From NCBI RefSeq assembly GCF_016863655.1, contig NZ_BOPH01000009.1, positions 1 to 64,000 of the forward strand: a DNA stretch of 64,000 nt, written 5' to 3'. Each line of letters begins with the position of its first letter. Positions within the stretch are counted from its first letter, which is position 1. The translations under genes and the position numbers were made by a program. Below, in pieces: positions 17,468 through 24,884 of this stretch. The DNA comes from Virgisporangium ochraceum (GTDB taxonomy: Bacteria; Actinomycetota; Actinomycetes; Mycobacteriales; Micromonosporaceae). The notes under the pieces are model-generated. The model did no database searches, was not told where the DNA came from, and saw only the letters and a program-made list of their open reading frames with translations.

Positions 17468-18604
17468 GTGGGCGCACGGATGCTGAGTCCGGAGCGCGGT
17501 ACGGCTTTGGTATTCGCGGTGAGCGGAGCGGTCCAGGCGTCCTGGGTGTCACGGCTGCCGGCGGTCCAGGAGCGGTTGCGGCTGGGCGTCGACGAACTGG
17601 GGCTGGCCCTCGGCGCCTTGGGGATGGGCACGATCGCGGGCATGTTCGTCACGGGACGCCTGTCGACGCGGCTCGGCAGCCGCCGGGTGATCCTGGCCTC
17701 GGCCTTGGGCACGGCCGCCACTCTCGTCGTGGCCGCGCTCGCTCCCACCGCATTGACGTTGGTCGGCGCGTCGTTCACGTTCGGCATGACGATCGGTGCC
17801 TGGGACGCGGCGATGAACATCCAGGGTGTCGCCGTGGCGCAGGAACTCGGTGGCCATCTGATGGCCCGGTTCCACGGCTTCTGGAGCATCGGAACGGTCG
17901 TGGGAGCGGGAACGGGCGCGATCGCGGCGCGCGGCGGCGTACCGGTCGGGGTTCAGTGCGTCGTGGTCGCCGGAGCGGCGACGTACCTGGTATGGCTCGG
18001 TTCCCGCGTCCCGGTCGGCGACCCACCGGCGGACGACCGTAAACCGGTACGGGTCACCGGCCGGCTGGCACTGCTCGGTTCGCTGATCCTCGCTGGCGGC
18101 TTCATCGAGGGCGCGGCGAACGACTGGCTCGCGGTGATGCTGGCCGACGAGCGCGGTTTCTCCCATGCCAGGGCGGCCGTGGCGTACGCGGTCTTCGTCG
18201 CGGCGATGACCGCCGGGCGGTTCGCGGCAGCACGGCTGTACCGGCGGGTCACCCCCGACCGGCTCGTGCGGGCGGGAGCGTTGCTGGCGGGAGCGGGCGT
18301 CATCGCGACCGTGCTCGCCCCGCTCGATGCGATCGTGTACGCGGGCGCGGCGGTGTGGGGACTCGGAATCTGCGTGGTGTTCCCGGTCGTCGTCACCGCC
18401 GGTGGCACGGAACCCGGTGCCGACCAGGTGGTCGGCGCGTTGACGACGATCGGCTACGGGGCCGGGTTCGTCGGTCCGCTCGCTCTCGGCCCGCTGGCTG
18501 AACGGACCGGGCTCGGAGTGGCGTTGCTGGCGGTTCCGGTTCTGGCTCTCGGGGTCGCCGGTTGCGCGTCGGCGGTCAGACCGATGCGAAACAATCCGCC
18601 TTAG
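17468..18604 (+). CDS. MFS transporter, YbjJ-like
   Basis: A 378-aa inner-membrane protein with about 11-12 hydrophobic segments in two halves joined by the hydrophilic stretch VPVGDPPADDRKPVR. The loop motif GRLSTRLGSRR between TM2 and TM3 is the MFS signature, and GASFTFGMTIGAWDAAMNIQG resembles the fucose permease/YbjJ group. Substrate unknown. Start uncertain: GTG 17468 is very close to its GGAGG, while ATG 17480 is 14 nt away. A TACACT -10-like element near 17390 could drive it. It overlaps the convergent glycosyltransferase gene by 29 bp. Confidence 0.85.
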   Translation: MGARMLSPERGTALVFAVSGAVQASWVSRLPAVQERLRLGVDELGLALGALGMGTIAGMFVTGRLSTRLGSRRVILASALGTAATLVVAALAPTALTLVGASFTFGMTIGAWDAAMNIQGVAVAQELGGHLMARFHGFWSIGTVVGAGTGAIAARGGVPVGVQCVVVAGAATYLVWLGSRVPVGDPPADDRKPVRVTGRLALLGSLILAGGFIEGAANDWLAVMLADERGFSHARAAVAYAVFVAAMTAGRFAAARLYRRVTPDRLVRAGALLAGAGVIATVLAPLDAIVYAGAAVWGLGICVVFPVVVTAGGTEPGADQVVGALTTIGYGAGFVGPLALGPLAERTGLGVALLAVPVLALGVAGCASAVRPMRNNPP

Positions 18605-19706
18605 CGGGCTCCGCGCATGTGAGACCGAAATAGCCGAGTGCCTCCTCGACGGTCCGCTTCTTTTCCAGCCGGTCACAGACGTCGATCCAATTGGCGAGAT
18701 CCCGCTGCCAGGCGTGAAGGTATTCCACACACAGTTCCGGGGTAATTCGACTCGTCAGTTGATCCCGGGCGGCGCGCAGAGACCGGGCGACCTTTTTCCG
18801 ATCGGCCCGCCGCACCAGATTGATTCTCAGCTGGGTCCGCTCGATCAGTTCCAGCCGCCGGTCGAGGAAGCCGCGCCAATACTCACGGTCGGCCTCGCCC
18901 AATTCGCCGGCGTCGTCGAGAATGGCGAAAATGCCCTCCGCCATCACGTCTCCGAACTCTTCGAGCCGCGCACGCTCCTCGGTGGCGAACGGGTCGTACG
19001 CGTCCTGCTCCGCCCGTCCCGCGACGGTCACCGGGCGAAGGCGCGACCGGTTCAGGAGAAAGAACCAGTCCTCGTTGTACACGTCCGGGAAGAAGGACAT
19101 CTCGCGTTCGGTCGCGGCCAGGAGCGCGCCGCCGCCGACGAACGTGTCCTGGAAGCCGCCGGTCTCCCGGTTGGCGTGGCACACCACCGAGTTGTCGGGG
19201 AAACCCTCCAACTTCAGCCCCACGGCGTCGTGGCTGCGCAGCAGGCCCGCCGCCACCTTGAGAGACTCCGCCTCGGGGATCCTCATGTCGTCGTCGAGGA
19301 ACAGCACGCGGTGCAGGCCAGCCATCCGGGCGACCGCCAGACCGACGTTGCGCTTCGCGCTGACGTCGGTGGACCGGGCCATGTTCTCGCGGCGCAGGAT
19401 CCCCGACGTCTCGAACACGGGCAGCTTGGCGATCTTCTCCGGCACGTCGACCACGAACAGCTGTCTGAGCTTCAACGGAGCGAGCGTCTCGAGAATCTCC
19501 GCGCCGACGGCGGCACGGCTCGCCAGCACGATCAGGGCGCAGTCGACCTGCCGAGCGAGGTCACCCGCGTGCTCCACGGCACCGGCGGAACGCGCGCTGG
19601 GCACGATGATCGCGTCGAGCCGCGCGCGGCGCCCCCACGGCAGATGGTGACGGAGGAGACCACGGTGCGAATAGTGGTGAGCCGGTGCGGGCTTAGACCT
19701 CGTCAT
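18576..19706 (-). CDS. Glycosyltransferase-like protein (GT-A fold, DxD motif)
   Basis: A 376-aa protein with features of GT-A glycosyltransferases: an N-terminal Rossmann-like part (RLDAIIVPSARSAGAVEHAGDLA), the VLFLDDDMRIPE metal-binding DxD motif, TFVGGGALLA and the acceptor-site-like VYNEDWFFL. The C-terminal third is helical and charged (DRRLELIERTQLRINLVRRADRKKVARSLRAARDQL). No transmembrane segment, so cytosolic. The ATG at 19706 overlaps the upstream XRE gene by 14 nt, so both are translated from one mRNA. Donor and acceptor unknown. Confidence 0.7.
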   Translation of the reverse strand: MTRSKPAPAHHYSHRGLLRHHLPWGRRARLDAIIVPSARSAGAVEHAGDLARQVDCALIVLASRAAVGAEILETLAPLKLRQLFVVDVPEKIAKLPVFETSGILRRENMARSTDVSAKRNVGLAVARMAGLHRVLFLDDDMRIPEAESLKVAAGLLRSHDAVGLKLEGFPDNSVVCHANRETGGFQDTFVGGGALLAATEREMSFFPDVYNEDWFFLLNRSRLRPVTVAGRAEQDAYDPFATEERARLEEFGDVMAEGIFAILDDAGELGEADREYWRGFLDRRLELIERTQLRINLVRRADRKKVARSLRAARDQLTSRITPELCVEYLHAWQRDLANWIDVCDRLEKKRTVEEALGYFGLTCAEPAKADCFASV

Positions 19707-20820
19707 CCATGAGCGGCCAGACATGCAACCGGTTCTCCTCGACGGTCCAATCCGGAGTGACCACCTCACCCTTGGGGGTAATCACAGCACGCGCGAGCAC
19801 GCTGAACTGCTCGAATCCGTTGAACCGATCCCACAGGAACCGCTCGTTCCTGTCTCGGAACCGCACATCGGTGAGAGTGCGCACAGCCGCGTACGTGCCG
19901 CGGGCGAACATACCATCGCACAGGGTCAGGGTGCGCGCCCTGTTATACGGGTTCTGGCCCCTAAAGAAGTGGGCAACGTCCTCGACCAGAATCGGTCGTT
20001 CTCCAGGTGTGGTCTCGTCGAGAATGGGCGCGAAGATCCGACCTTTGTCCGCCCCATCGACGACGGTGAAATGGCCGCCATAAAGATCTTCGCTGGTCCG
20101 GGTGCCCGGCAGCACGGGCATGTTCGAGCGGCGCTGAATGTCCGCCGTCACCGGATTCCAGTCGGTGCCGCCGAGGAGCACGAGGTGCGTCGTGTAGTCG
20201 TCCTCCTCCAGGACGTCGGCGGTGCGGATGTTCACCGCGATGGTCGGGTTGACCGCCCGGACATGCCCGTAAAGCTCGATGAGGGCGTCATTGTCCGCAT
20301 AACTGAACGAACGGATGTAGTCCGGATCCCGCGGATCGGTGTAGGGGAGCTCGGCACGTAGTTCGGCCGGCAGCCGCGAGCACACGATCGTGACCGGCTT
20401 CTGGTCCACGAAGTGGAACGGCCCACCACCGATCTCGTCTCCCGGTGCGGCGAGCGGTCGCCGCACCACGGCCGGCTCCGAGCCGTCTTCCGGATACCGC
20501 AGCCGTGACAGCTCCTCGTACAGGACGTCGCGCTCGACGCGTTCCGCCGGGGTCAGCTCGCCTTCCGTCAGGAGACGCGCACGCGCGCCCGACACCGAGC
20601 GCCTCGTCGCGAAGAAGATCGAATACTGGTTCAGCCGGTGAACGGGCGGCAGAGCGGCACTGCGGGTCGACTCCCAGGACGAGATCAGCGACAGGCTCAG
20701 CGGCTTCTCACCGCCGAACGCTTCAGCCAGGTGAAACTGGGTGACTCGCAGATCGGGCCAGCGTGATTCGCGCAGGGCCCGGAGCCGCAGCGCCAATGGG
20801 TGGCCATCCGCCGGTTGCAC
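19693..20820 (-). CDS. XRE-type HTH protein with uncharacterised C-terminal domain
   Basis: A 375-aa protein. Residues 1-70 are a helix-turn-helix (LRALRESRWPDLRVTQFHLAEAF, LISSWESTRS), followed by a linker and a C-terminal domain of about 230 residues that I cannot assign. Conserved-looking blocks there are THLVLLGGTDWNPVT, FFRGQNPYNRARTLTLCDG and ARGTYAAVRTLTD, an alpha/beta pattern with glycine loops that resembles a nucleotide- or sugar-binding sensor. It shares an mRNA with the downstream glycosyltransferase. Two related palindromes in its promoter region are its probable binding sites. Confidence 0.7.
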   Translation of the reverse strand: MQPADGHPLALRLRALRESRWPDLRVTQFHLAEAFGGEKPLSLSLISSWESTRSAALPPVHRLNQYSIFFATRRSVSGARARLLTEGELTPAERVERDVLYEELSRLRYPEDGSEPAVVRRPLAAPGDEIGGGPFHFVDQKPVTIVCSRLPAELRAELPYTDPRDPDYIRSFSYADNDALIELYGHVRAVNPTIAVNIRTADVLEEDDYTTHLVLLGGTDWNPVTADIQRRSNMPVLPGTRTSEDLYGGHFTVVDGADKGRIFAPILDETTPGERPILVEDVAHFFRGQNPYNRARTLTLCDGMFARGTYAAVRTLTDVRFRDRNERFLWDRFNGFEQFSVLARAVITPKGEVVTPDWTVEENRLHVWPLMDDEV

Positions 20821-20838
20821 GAATCTTCACTCCCGACG

Positions 20839-20855
20839 ACTGAAATTTCAGTGAA
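20839..20855. promoter_or_regulatory. Operator-like palindrome 1 of the XRE gene
   Basis: ACTGAAATTTCAGT (20839-20852) is a perfect 14-bp palindrome and contains the 10-mer TTTCAGTGAA (20846-20855) that recurs at 21044. It is 19 bp before the XRE start codon. Confidence 0.5.
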
Positions 20856-21036
20856 CCGATGTGCCGTACACCATACGACCACCGCCGAGTCAATTGCAAT
20901 CCTATTGGCCTGCGCAAATGGAGATCAATTCAGGAATGTGATCTCCGCCGAGGGCACCGGACCACCGGATATTCAGGAAAGTGAGACTGAAGCCGCATTG
21001 CCTCAACTGCATTCACGGACCTACCATCCCCTTACC

Positions 21037-21055
21037 GCTTCACTTTCAGTGAAGC
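21037..21055. promoter_or_regulatory. Operator-like palindrome 2
   Basis: GCTTCACT (21037-21044) and AGTGAAGC (21048-21055) form a perfect 8-bp dyad with a 3-nt centre and share TTTCAGTGAA with palindrome 1, 198 bp away. It lies between the divergent XRE gene and the membrane lipoprotein gene. The rest of the 417-bp gap (20821-21237) is AT-richer; the frame open through it has no ribosome site or protein-like composition. Confidence 0.5.
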
Positions 21056-21237
21056 TCTCCACCGCCGTGGAGGGGAGGTCAGGCGTACAGGACTCTCGAC
21101 AACGAGAACAGCGCGGCCTCAACCCAGAACCTGCGTCCAGAAGCCGCGCTGAAAGAGATCCCGATTCGCCGTCGAGATCTCTATCGAGGTTCCCGTTGTC
21201 GGCTCGCAAGCTTGGGCATCGCAAGGGGGGAACCGAC

Positions 21238-21579
21238 GTGTCCAATCTACGACCGGGCCTACGAAGAAGACAACCGGCAGTTCTCGCGGCTCTTCTCGCC
21301 GTAGCCACGGTCGTCGCGCTCGGGGGGTGCGCGACGGCCACCACAGACAACGCCACCACTGCCGCAGGGGGCGGCACCGGTAGCGCCTACCTCATTGTCA
21401 TGGCCGGATTCGCGATCGTATTCGTGGTGACAATGAAGGCCACCGCGGTCATGGCCGCGGCCCTCGCCGATCTCATGGCCATCCTCCGCCGGGTGGTCGC
21501 CGCTCTCGCCATGTTCGCCAGCGCCGCCGCCGTCACGGGGGCGGGCATGGCACTCGTCGCCTGGGTCACGCTCAGCTGA
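21238..21579 (+). CDS. Small membrane lipoprotein, unknown function
   Basis: A 113-aa protein starting at GTG 21238 with GGGGGG 7 nt upstream. An arginine-rich N-terminus precedes a hydrophobic signal ending in ALGGC, a good lipobox. Two further hydrophobic segments follow (YLIVMAGFAIVFVVTM and the C-terminal AALAMFASAAAVTGAGMALVAW). Divergent from the XRE/glycosyltransferase operon across the two palindromes, it may be a target of that regulator. No family recognised. Confidence 0.6.
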   Translation: MSNLRPGLRRRQPAVLAALLAVATVVALGGCATATTDNATTAAGGGTGSAYLIVMAGFAIVFVVTMKATAVMAAALADLMAILRRVVAALAMFASAAAVTGAGMALVAWVTLS

Positions 21580-21651
21580 CGTCGACCGAACCGGAGCGCC
21601 GTCCTGACGGGGCGGCGCTCGCACTGCGACGCTCGAACTGCGACGCTGCCG

Positions 21652-21663
21652 GAAACCGGTTAC
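21652..21663. promoter_or_regulatory. LacI-type operator before GH39
   Basis: GAAACCGGTTAC with the palindromic centre AACCGGTT, 37 bp before the GH39 start codon. The identical 12-mer occurs at 31484-31495 in front of the LacI-family gene, so both sites are likely bound by that regulator. Confidence 0.7.
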
Positions 21664-21700
21664 CGTGCGATGGAGACAGCCCGATACGAGGAGGTCCCCG

Positions 21701-23506
21701 GTGACGCACGCTGCCGAGAGTTCCACTGCCCGCGCCGACTGGGAGCAGCGGATCGCGTTGCGCGACAACGTCGCCGGCGCTTTCTTACCCGAGCTCGAAC
21801 CGCCCACCGGGCTGACGGCAGACCCCGGTACCGGGCACGTTCGCCTGTCGTGGAAGGCGGTTCCCGGGGCCGTCGGGTATCTGGTACACCGCGCGGAGTC
21901 CGGGGCCGAGGCCGAGCTTGAGCCGGTGAACCACCTCGGCGGCGACGTCCTGTCGGTGCCCGACACCTGGTACGTCGACACCACCGGCACGCCCGGAACG
22001 ACGTACACGTACGCGGTTGCGGCCGTGCCCGAGGTCACCGCCGTGGGCCCGCTGAGCGCGACCGTCACCGCCGCGTCACGCGACGGCCGCGACGCGACCG
22101 TCCACTTGAGACTGGACGCCGACGCGGCCGGCCGACCGCTGCACCGGCCGTGGAAGCCGATGATCGGCAGCGAGCGCCTCTCGCAACTGCTCTGCCGCGA
22201 CGAGAGCGGCGGCCGGGAGATCGGCACCGAACTGCTCGCCGCGTTGAGGCGCATCCGAGCCGAGGTGGGCGTGGAAACCGTGCGCGCCCACTCGATCCTG
22301 CACGACGACCTCGCCGTCTACACCGAGGTCGACGGTGAGCCGGTGCACGACTTCACCACGGTCGACCGCGTGTACGACCTGCTCCTGGAGACGGGGCTGC
22401 GGCCCGTCGTCGAGATCGGGTTCATGCCGCGCGACCTGGCGAGCGACCCGGACCGGACCGTGTTCGGGTACTGCGGCATCATCTCGCCACCCAAGGACTG
22501 GGACCGGTGGGCGGACCTCGTGCGCGCGCTCGTCACCCACCTGCTCGACCGGTACGGCGACGAGGTGCTGTCGTGGGACTTCGAGGTCTGGAACGAAGCC
22601 AACCTCGAGGTGTTCTGGTCGGGCACCCGCGAGGAGTGGATGCGGCTCTACGACGTCACCGCGAAAGCCGTGAAGGACGTCGACCCGCGCATGCCGGTCG
22701 GTGGTCCGTCGTCGGCGGCGGCGGGATGGGTCGACGCGTTGCTGGAGCACGCGCGCCACAGCGGGGCACCGGTCGACTTCGTCTCGACGCACACGTACGG
22801 CAGCCCGCCGCTCGACCTGCGACCGACGCTGGAGCGGTACGGCCGCCCGGACGCCCGCATCCTGTGGACCGAGTGGGGCGTGACGCCCACCCACTTCAAC
22901 CCGGTGAACGACGGCGTCTCCGCGGCCACGTTCCTGCTCACCGGCATGCGGTCGGCCGCCGGCCGGGTCGACGCGCTGTCCTACTGGGTGGCCAGCGACC
23001 ACTTCGAGGAACTCGGACGTCCACCACGCCTGCTGCACGGCGGCTTCGGCCTCATCAGCGTCGGCGGGATCGCGAAGCCGCGGTACCACGCCCTGCGGCT
23101 GCTCGCCGCGCTCGGCGACACCGAGCTACCGGTGGAGGCGAGCGGCGACGGCGCCAACGGGCTCGTGCAGACGTGGGCCAGCCGCCACCGCGACGGTCGC
23201 CTCGCGGTCCTCGTCTGGGTGTCCACATTGGACCAGTCCAAGCGCGACGGCGACCCGGCGCTGGCGCGGCGCGTCACCCTCACCGTGACCGGCGCCGAAG
23301 GCCGCGCCGCCACGGTGACCCGCCTCGACCGCGACCACGGTGACCTGACGACGCTGGCCGCGCGGCTCGGCATCGGGGACTGGCCGCGCGACGACCAGTG
23401 GGACGCGCTCCGCGCGGCCGACACCCTGCACGCCGAGCCCGTGGCACACGATGGCGTCCTGGAACTCGACATTCCGCAGCCAGGAGCGGTGCTCATCGAG
23501 CTGTAG
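21701..23506 (+). CDS. Glycoside hydrolase family 39 (beta-xylosidase-like) with FN3 domain
   Basis: A 601-aa enzyme without signal peptide, so intracellular. An N-terminal fibronectin-III-like domain (residues about 35-130, PPTGLTADPGTGHVRLSWKAVPGAVGYLVHR in outline) precedes a GH39-type (beta/alpha)8 barrel. Probable acid/base is Glu299 in VWNEAN and nucleophile Glu391 in LWTEWG. GH39 enzymes are retaining beta-xylosidases or iduronidases; a xylosidase acting on imported oligosaccharides fits the island. GAGGAGG precedes the GTG at 21701. The LacI operator immediately upstream ties it to the transporter and GH35 genes 10 kb away. Confidence 0.86.
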   Translation: MTHAAESSTARADWEQRIALRDNVAGAFLPELEPPTGLTADPGTGHVRLSWKAVPGAVGYLVHRAESGAEAELEPVNHLGGDVLSVPDTWYVDTTGTPGTTYTYAVAAVPEVTAVGPLSATVTAASRDGRDATVHLRLDADAAGRPLHRPWKPMIGSERLSQLLCRDESGGREIGTELLAALRRIRAEVGVETVRAHSILHDDLAVYTEVDGEPVHDFTTVDRVYDLLLETGLRPVVEIGFMPRDLASDPDRTVFGYCGIISPPKDWDRWADLVRALVTHLLDRYGDEVLSWDFEVWNEANLEVFWSGTREEWMRLYDVTAKAVKDVDPRMPVGGPSSAAAGWVDALLEHARHSGAPVDFVSTHTYGSPPLDLRPTLERYGRPDARILWTEWGVTPTHFNPVNDGVSAATFLLTGMRSAAGRVDALSYWVASDHFEELGRPPRLLHGGFGLISVGGIAKPRYHALRLLAALGDTELPVEASGDGANGLVQTWASRHRDGRLAVLVWVSTLDQSKRDGDPALARRVTLTVTGAEGRAATVTRLDRDHGDLTTLAARLGIGDWPRDDQWDALRAADTLHAEPVAHDGVLELDIPQPGAVLIEL

Positions 23507-23511
23507 GCACC

Positions 23512-23544
23512 CTATGTAGACAGGCGAGCAAGGGGCTATGTAGA
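23512..23544 (+). promoter_or_regulatory. Direct repeats CTATGTAGA before padR
   Basis: CTATGTAGA occurs at 23512-23520 and 23536-23544, starts 24 bp apart, the second ending 9 nt before the PadR ATG. TATGTA also serves as a -10 that would give a nearly leaderless mRNA. Similar ATGTA half-sites are typical of PadR operators, so this is probably its autoregulatory site. Confidence 0.5.
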
Positions 23545-23553
23545 GTGCCGAGC

Positions 23554-23877
23554 ATGCCCATCAAGCTGACGGTACCGGTGGCGAAGGTGCTCGCCGCCCT
23601 CCTCGCGGATCCGACCGGCGAGCACTACGGCCTGCAGCTCATGCAGCAGACCGGTATCGCCAGCGGCACCCTGTACCCGGTCCTCACCCGGCTGCAGAAC
23701 GCCGGCTGGCTCACCGCCCGCTGGGAGGACGAGGACCCCTCCGACGCCGGCCGGCCCGTCCGCCGGTACTACCAGCTCACCGCGGAGGGCGCCGAGCAGG
23801 CGCGCACCGCGCTGGCCGAACTGCGGGCGCAGACCGCCGTCGGTACGCCGATGAACAGCACGAGGCCGGCATGGTGA
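23554..23877 (+). CDS. PadR-family transcriptional regulator
   Basis: A 107-aa winged-helix protein of the short PadR type (PadR-s2): KVLAALLADPTGEHYGLQLMQQTGIASGTLYPVLTRLQNAGWLTARW is the DNA-binding domain and VRRYYQLTAEGAEQARTALAEL the dimerisation helix. Followed, with a 7-nt overlap, by a membrane-protein gene; this PadR plus membrane protein arrangement is common in actinomycetes and usually means the pair is co-regulated. No clear SD, consistent with a leaderless start. Confidence 0.88.
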   Translation: MPIKLTVPVAKVLAALLADPTGEHYGLQLMQQTGIASGTLYPVLTRLQNAGWLTARWEDEDPSDAGRPVRRYYQLTAEGAEQARTALAELRAQTAVGTPMNSTRPAW

Positions 23878-24884
23878 CCCGGACGGCGTTGTGGCTTATC
23901 CGCGTCGCGGCCGACCGGTGGCCGGTGGAGCTCCGCGAGGAGCTGCTGCGCGAGTGGACGGCCGAGGTCCACACGATCGCGCGTGACCCGAGCCTGTCGG
24001 CGTTCCAGCGGGCCCGGATCATGCTGGGCTTCAGCGTCAGCCTCGCGGCCGCCCGGCCCGGCGGGGAACCGGCGCTCGGCTGGAAGCGGGGCGCGGGTGT
24101 GGTCGCGATCGCCTCGGCGTACCTGCTGGTGCTCGCGACGATCCAGCAGGGCTGGTCGTGGGTCTACCAGTCGATGAACGAAGGTGAGCGCCCGGTCATC
24201 GACGACAGCGGCCTGTGGGCCCGGCTGGTGCAGGCCGCCGTCGCGCTGCTTCCGGTGCTGCTGGCCGCGGTTGCCGGGTGGTGGCTGGGTCGGCGGTACT
24301 CAGACCGGCGGGTGCGGTCGACGCCGCTCGGGCTGTGCCTCATCGCGGTGGTCGCCGCGTGCGTCGGACTGGGGTTCCTCGCGGAGCGACTGCTGCACGA
24401 GTACATCGCGTTCCCGACCGGCGCCCCGCTGCCGCCGACCATGAGCTACCACTTCGGCAGCCAGCCGTACGGCATGGTGACGAGCTGGGTGGTGTGGCTG
24501 GTCGCCTTCGTGCTCCTCGCGTGGGTCGTCCGCCGGCTGGCCCTCAAGCGGCCGGTGCTGGCCGTGGCCGGCGTCAGCACGCTGATCGCCGGCCTGGCCG
24601 TCACCGTCGCCACGTTCGTCCAGTTCGGACCGTCGACGGCGCCGCGCACCGAGATGTGGAAGTGGTTCGCGCAGTGGCTCGTGCCGCCGGACCCGTTCGA
24701 GTCCGCCGTCGACACCGGCGCGGCGAGCTTCCACTCGGCCCGGAACATCTACTTCTTCGTCAGCTCCTATCCGCACGTACTGCTGGCGGTCGCCGCGTTC
24801 GGGGTCGCCTTCCTCGTGGCCAACTCCCGTCAGCGGGCCCTGGCGAACGGGTTGGGGATCGACTCCAGCAGCAGCCGCGTGTAG
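23871..24884 (+). CDS. Integral membrane protein co-encoded with PadR
   Basis: A 337-aa protein with a soluble N-terminus of about 60 residues (RVAADRWPVELREELLREWTAEV), resembling the cytoplasmic prefix of PadR-linked permease-like proteins, and five or six hydrophobic segments. A large non-membrane loop (VQFGPSTAPRTEMWKWFAQWLVPPDPFES) precedes the last segment. Function unknown. The ATG overlaps the padR stop. Its last 55 bp overlap the 3' end of the convergent ABC ATPase gene. Confidence 0.75.
   Translation: MVTRTALWLIRVAADRWPVELREELLREWTAEVHTIARDPSLSAFQRARIMLGFSVSLAAARPGGEPALGWKRGAGVVAIASAYLLVLATIQQGWSWVYQSMNEGERPVIDDSGLWARLVQAAVALLPVLLAAVAGWWLGRRYSDRRVRSTPLGLCLIAVVAACVGLGFLAERLLHEYIAFPTGAPLPPTMSYHFGSQPYGMVTSWVVWLVAFVLLAWVVRRLALKRPVLAVAGVSTLIAGLAVTVATFVQFGPSTAPRTEMWKWFAQWLVPPDPFESAVDTGAASFHSARNIYFFVSSYPHVLLAVAAFGVAFLVANSRQRALANGLGIDSSSSRV

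Noticed and set aside
20821-21237. Open frame continuing upstream of the small lipoprotein
   Set aside because: AT-richer, no ribosome site, composition unlike protein; the GGGGGG-GTG at 21238 is a clear start.
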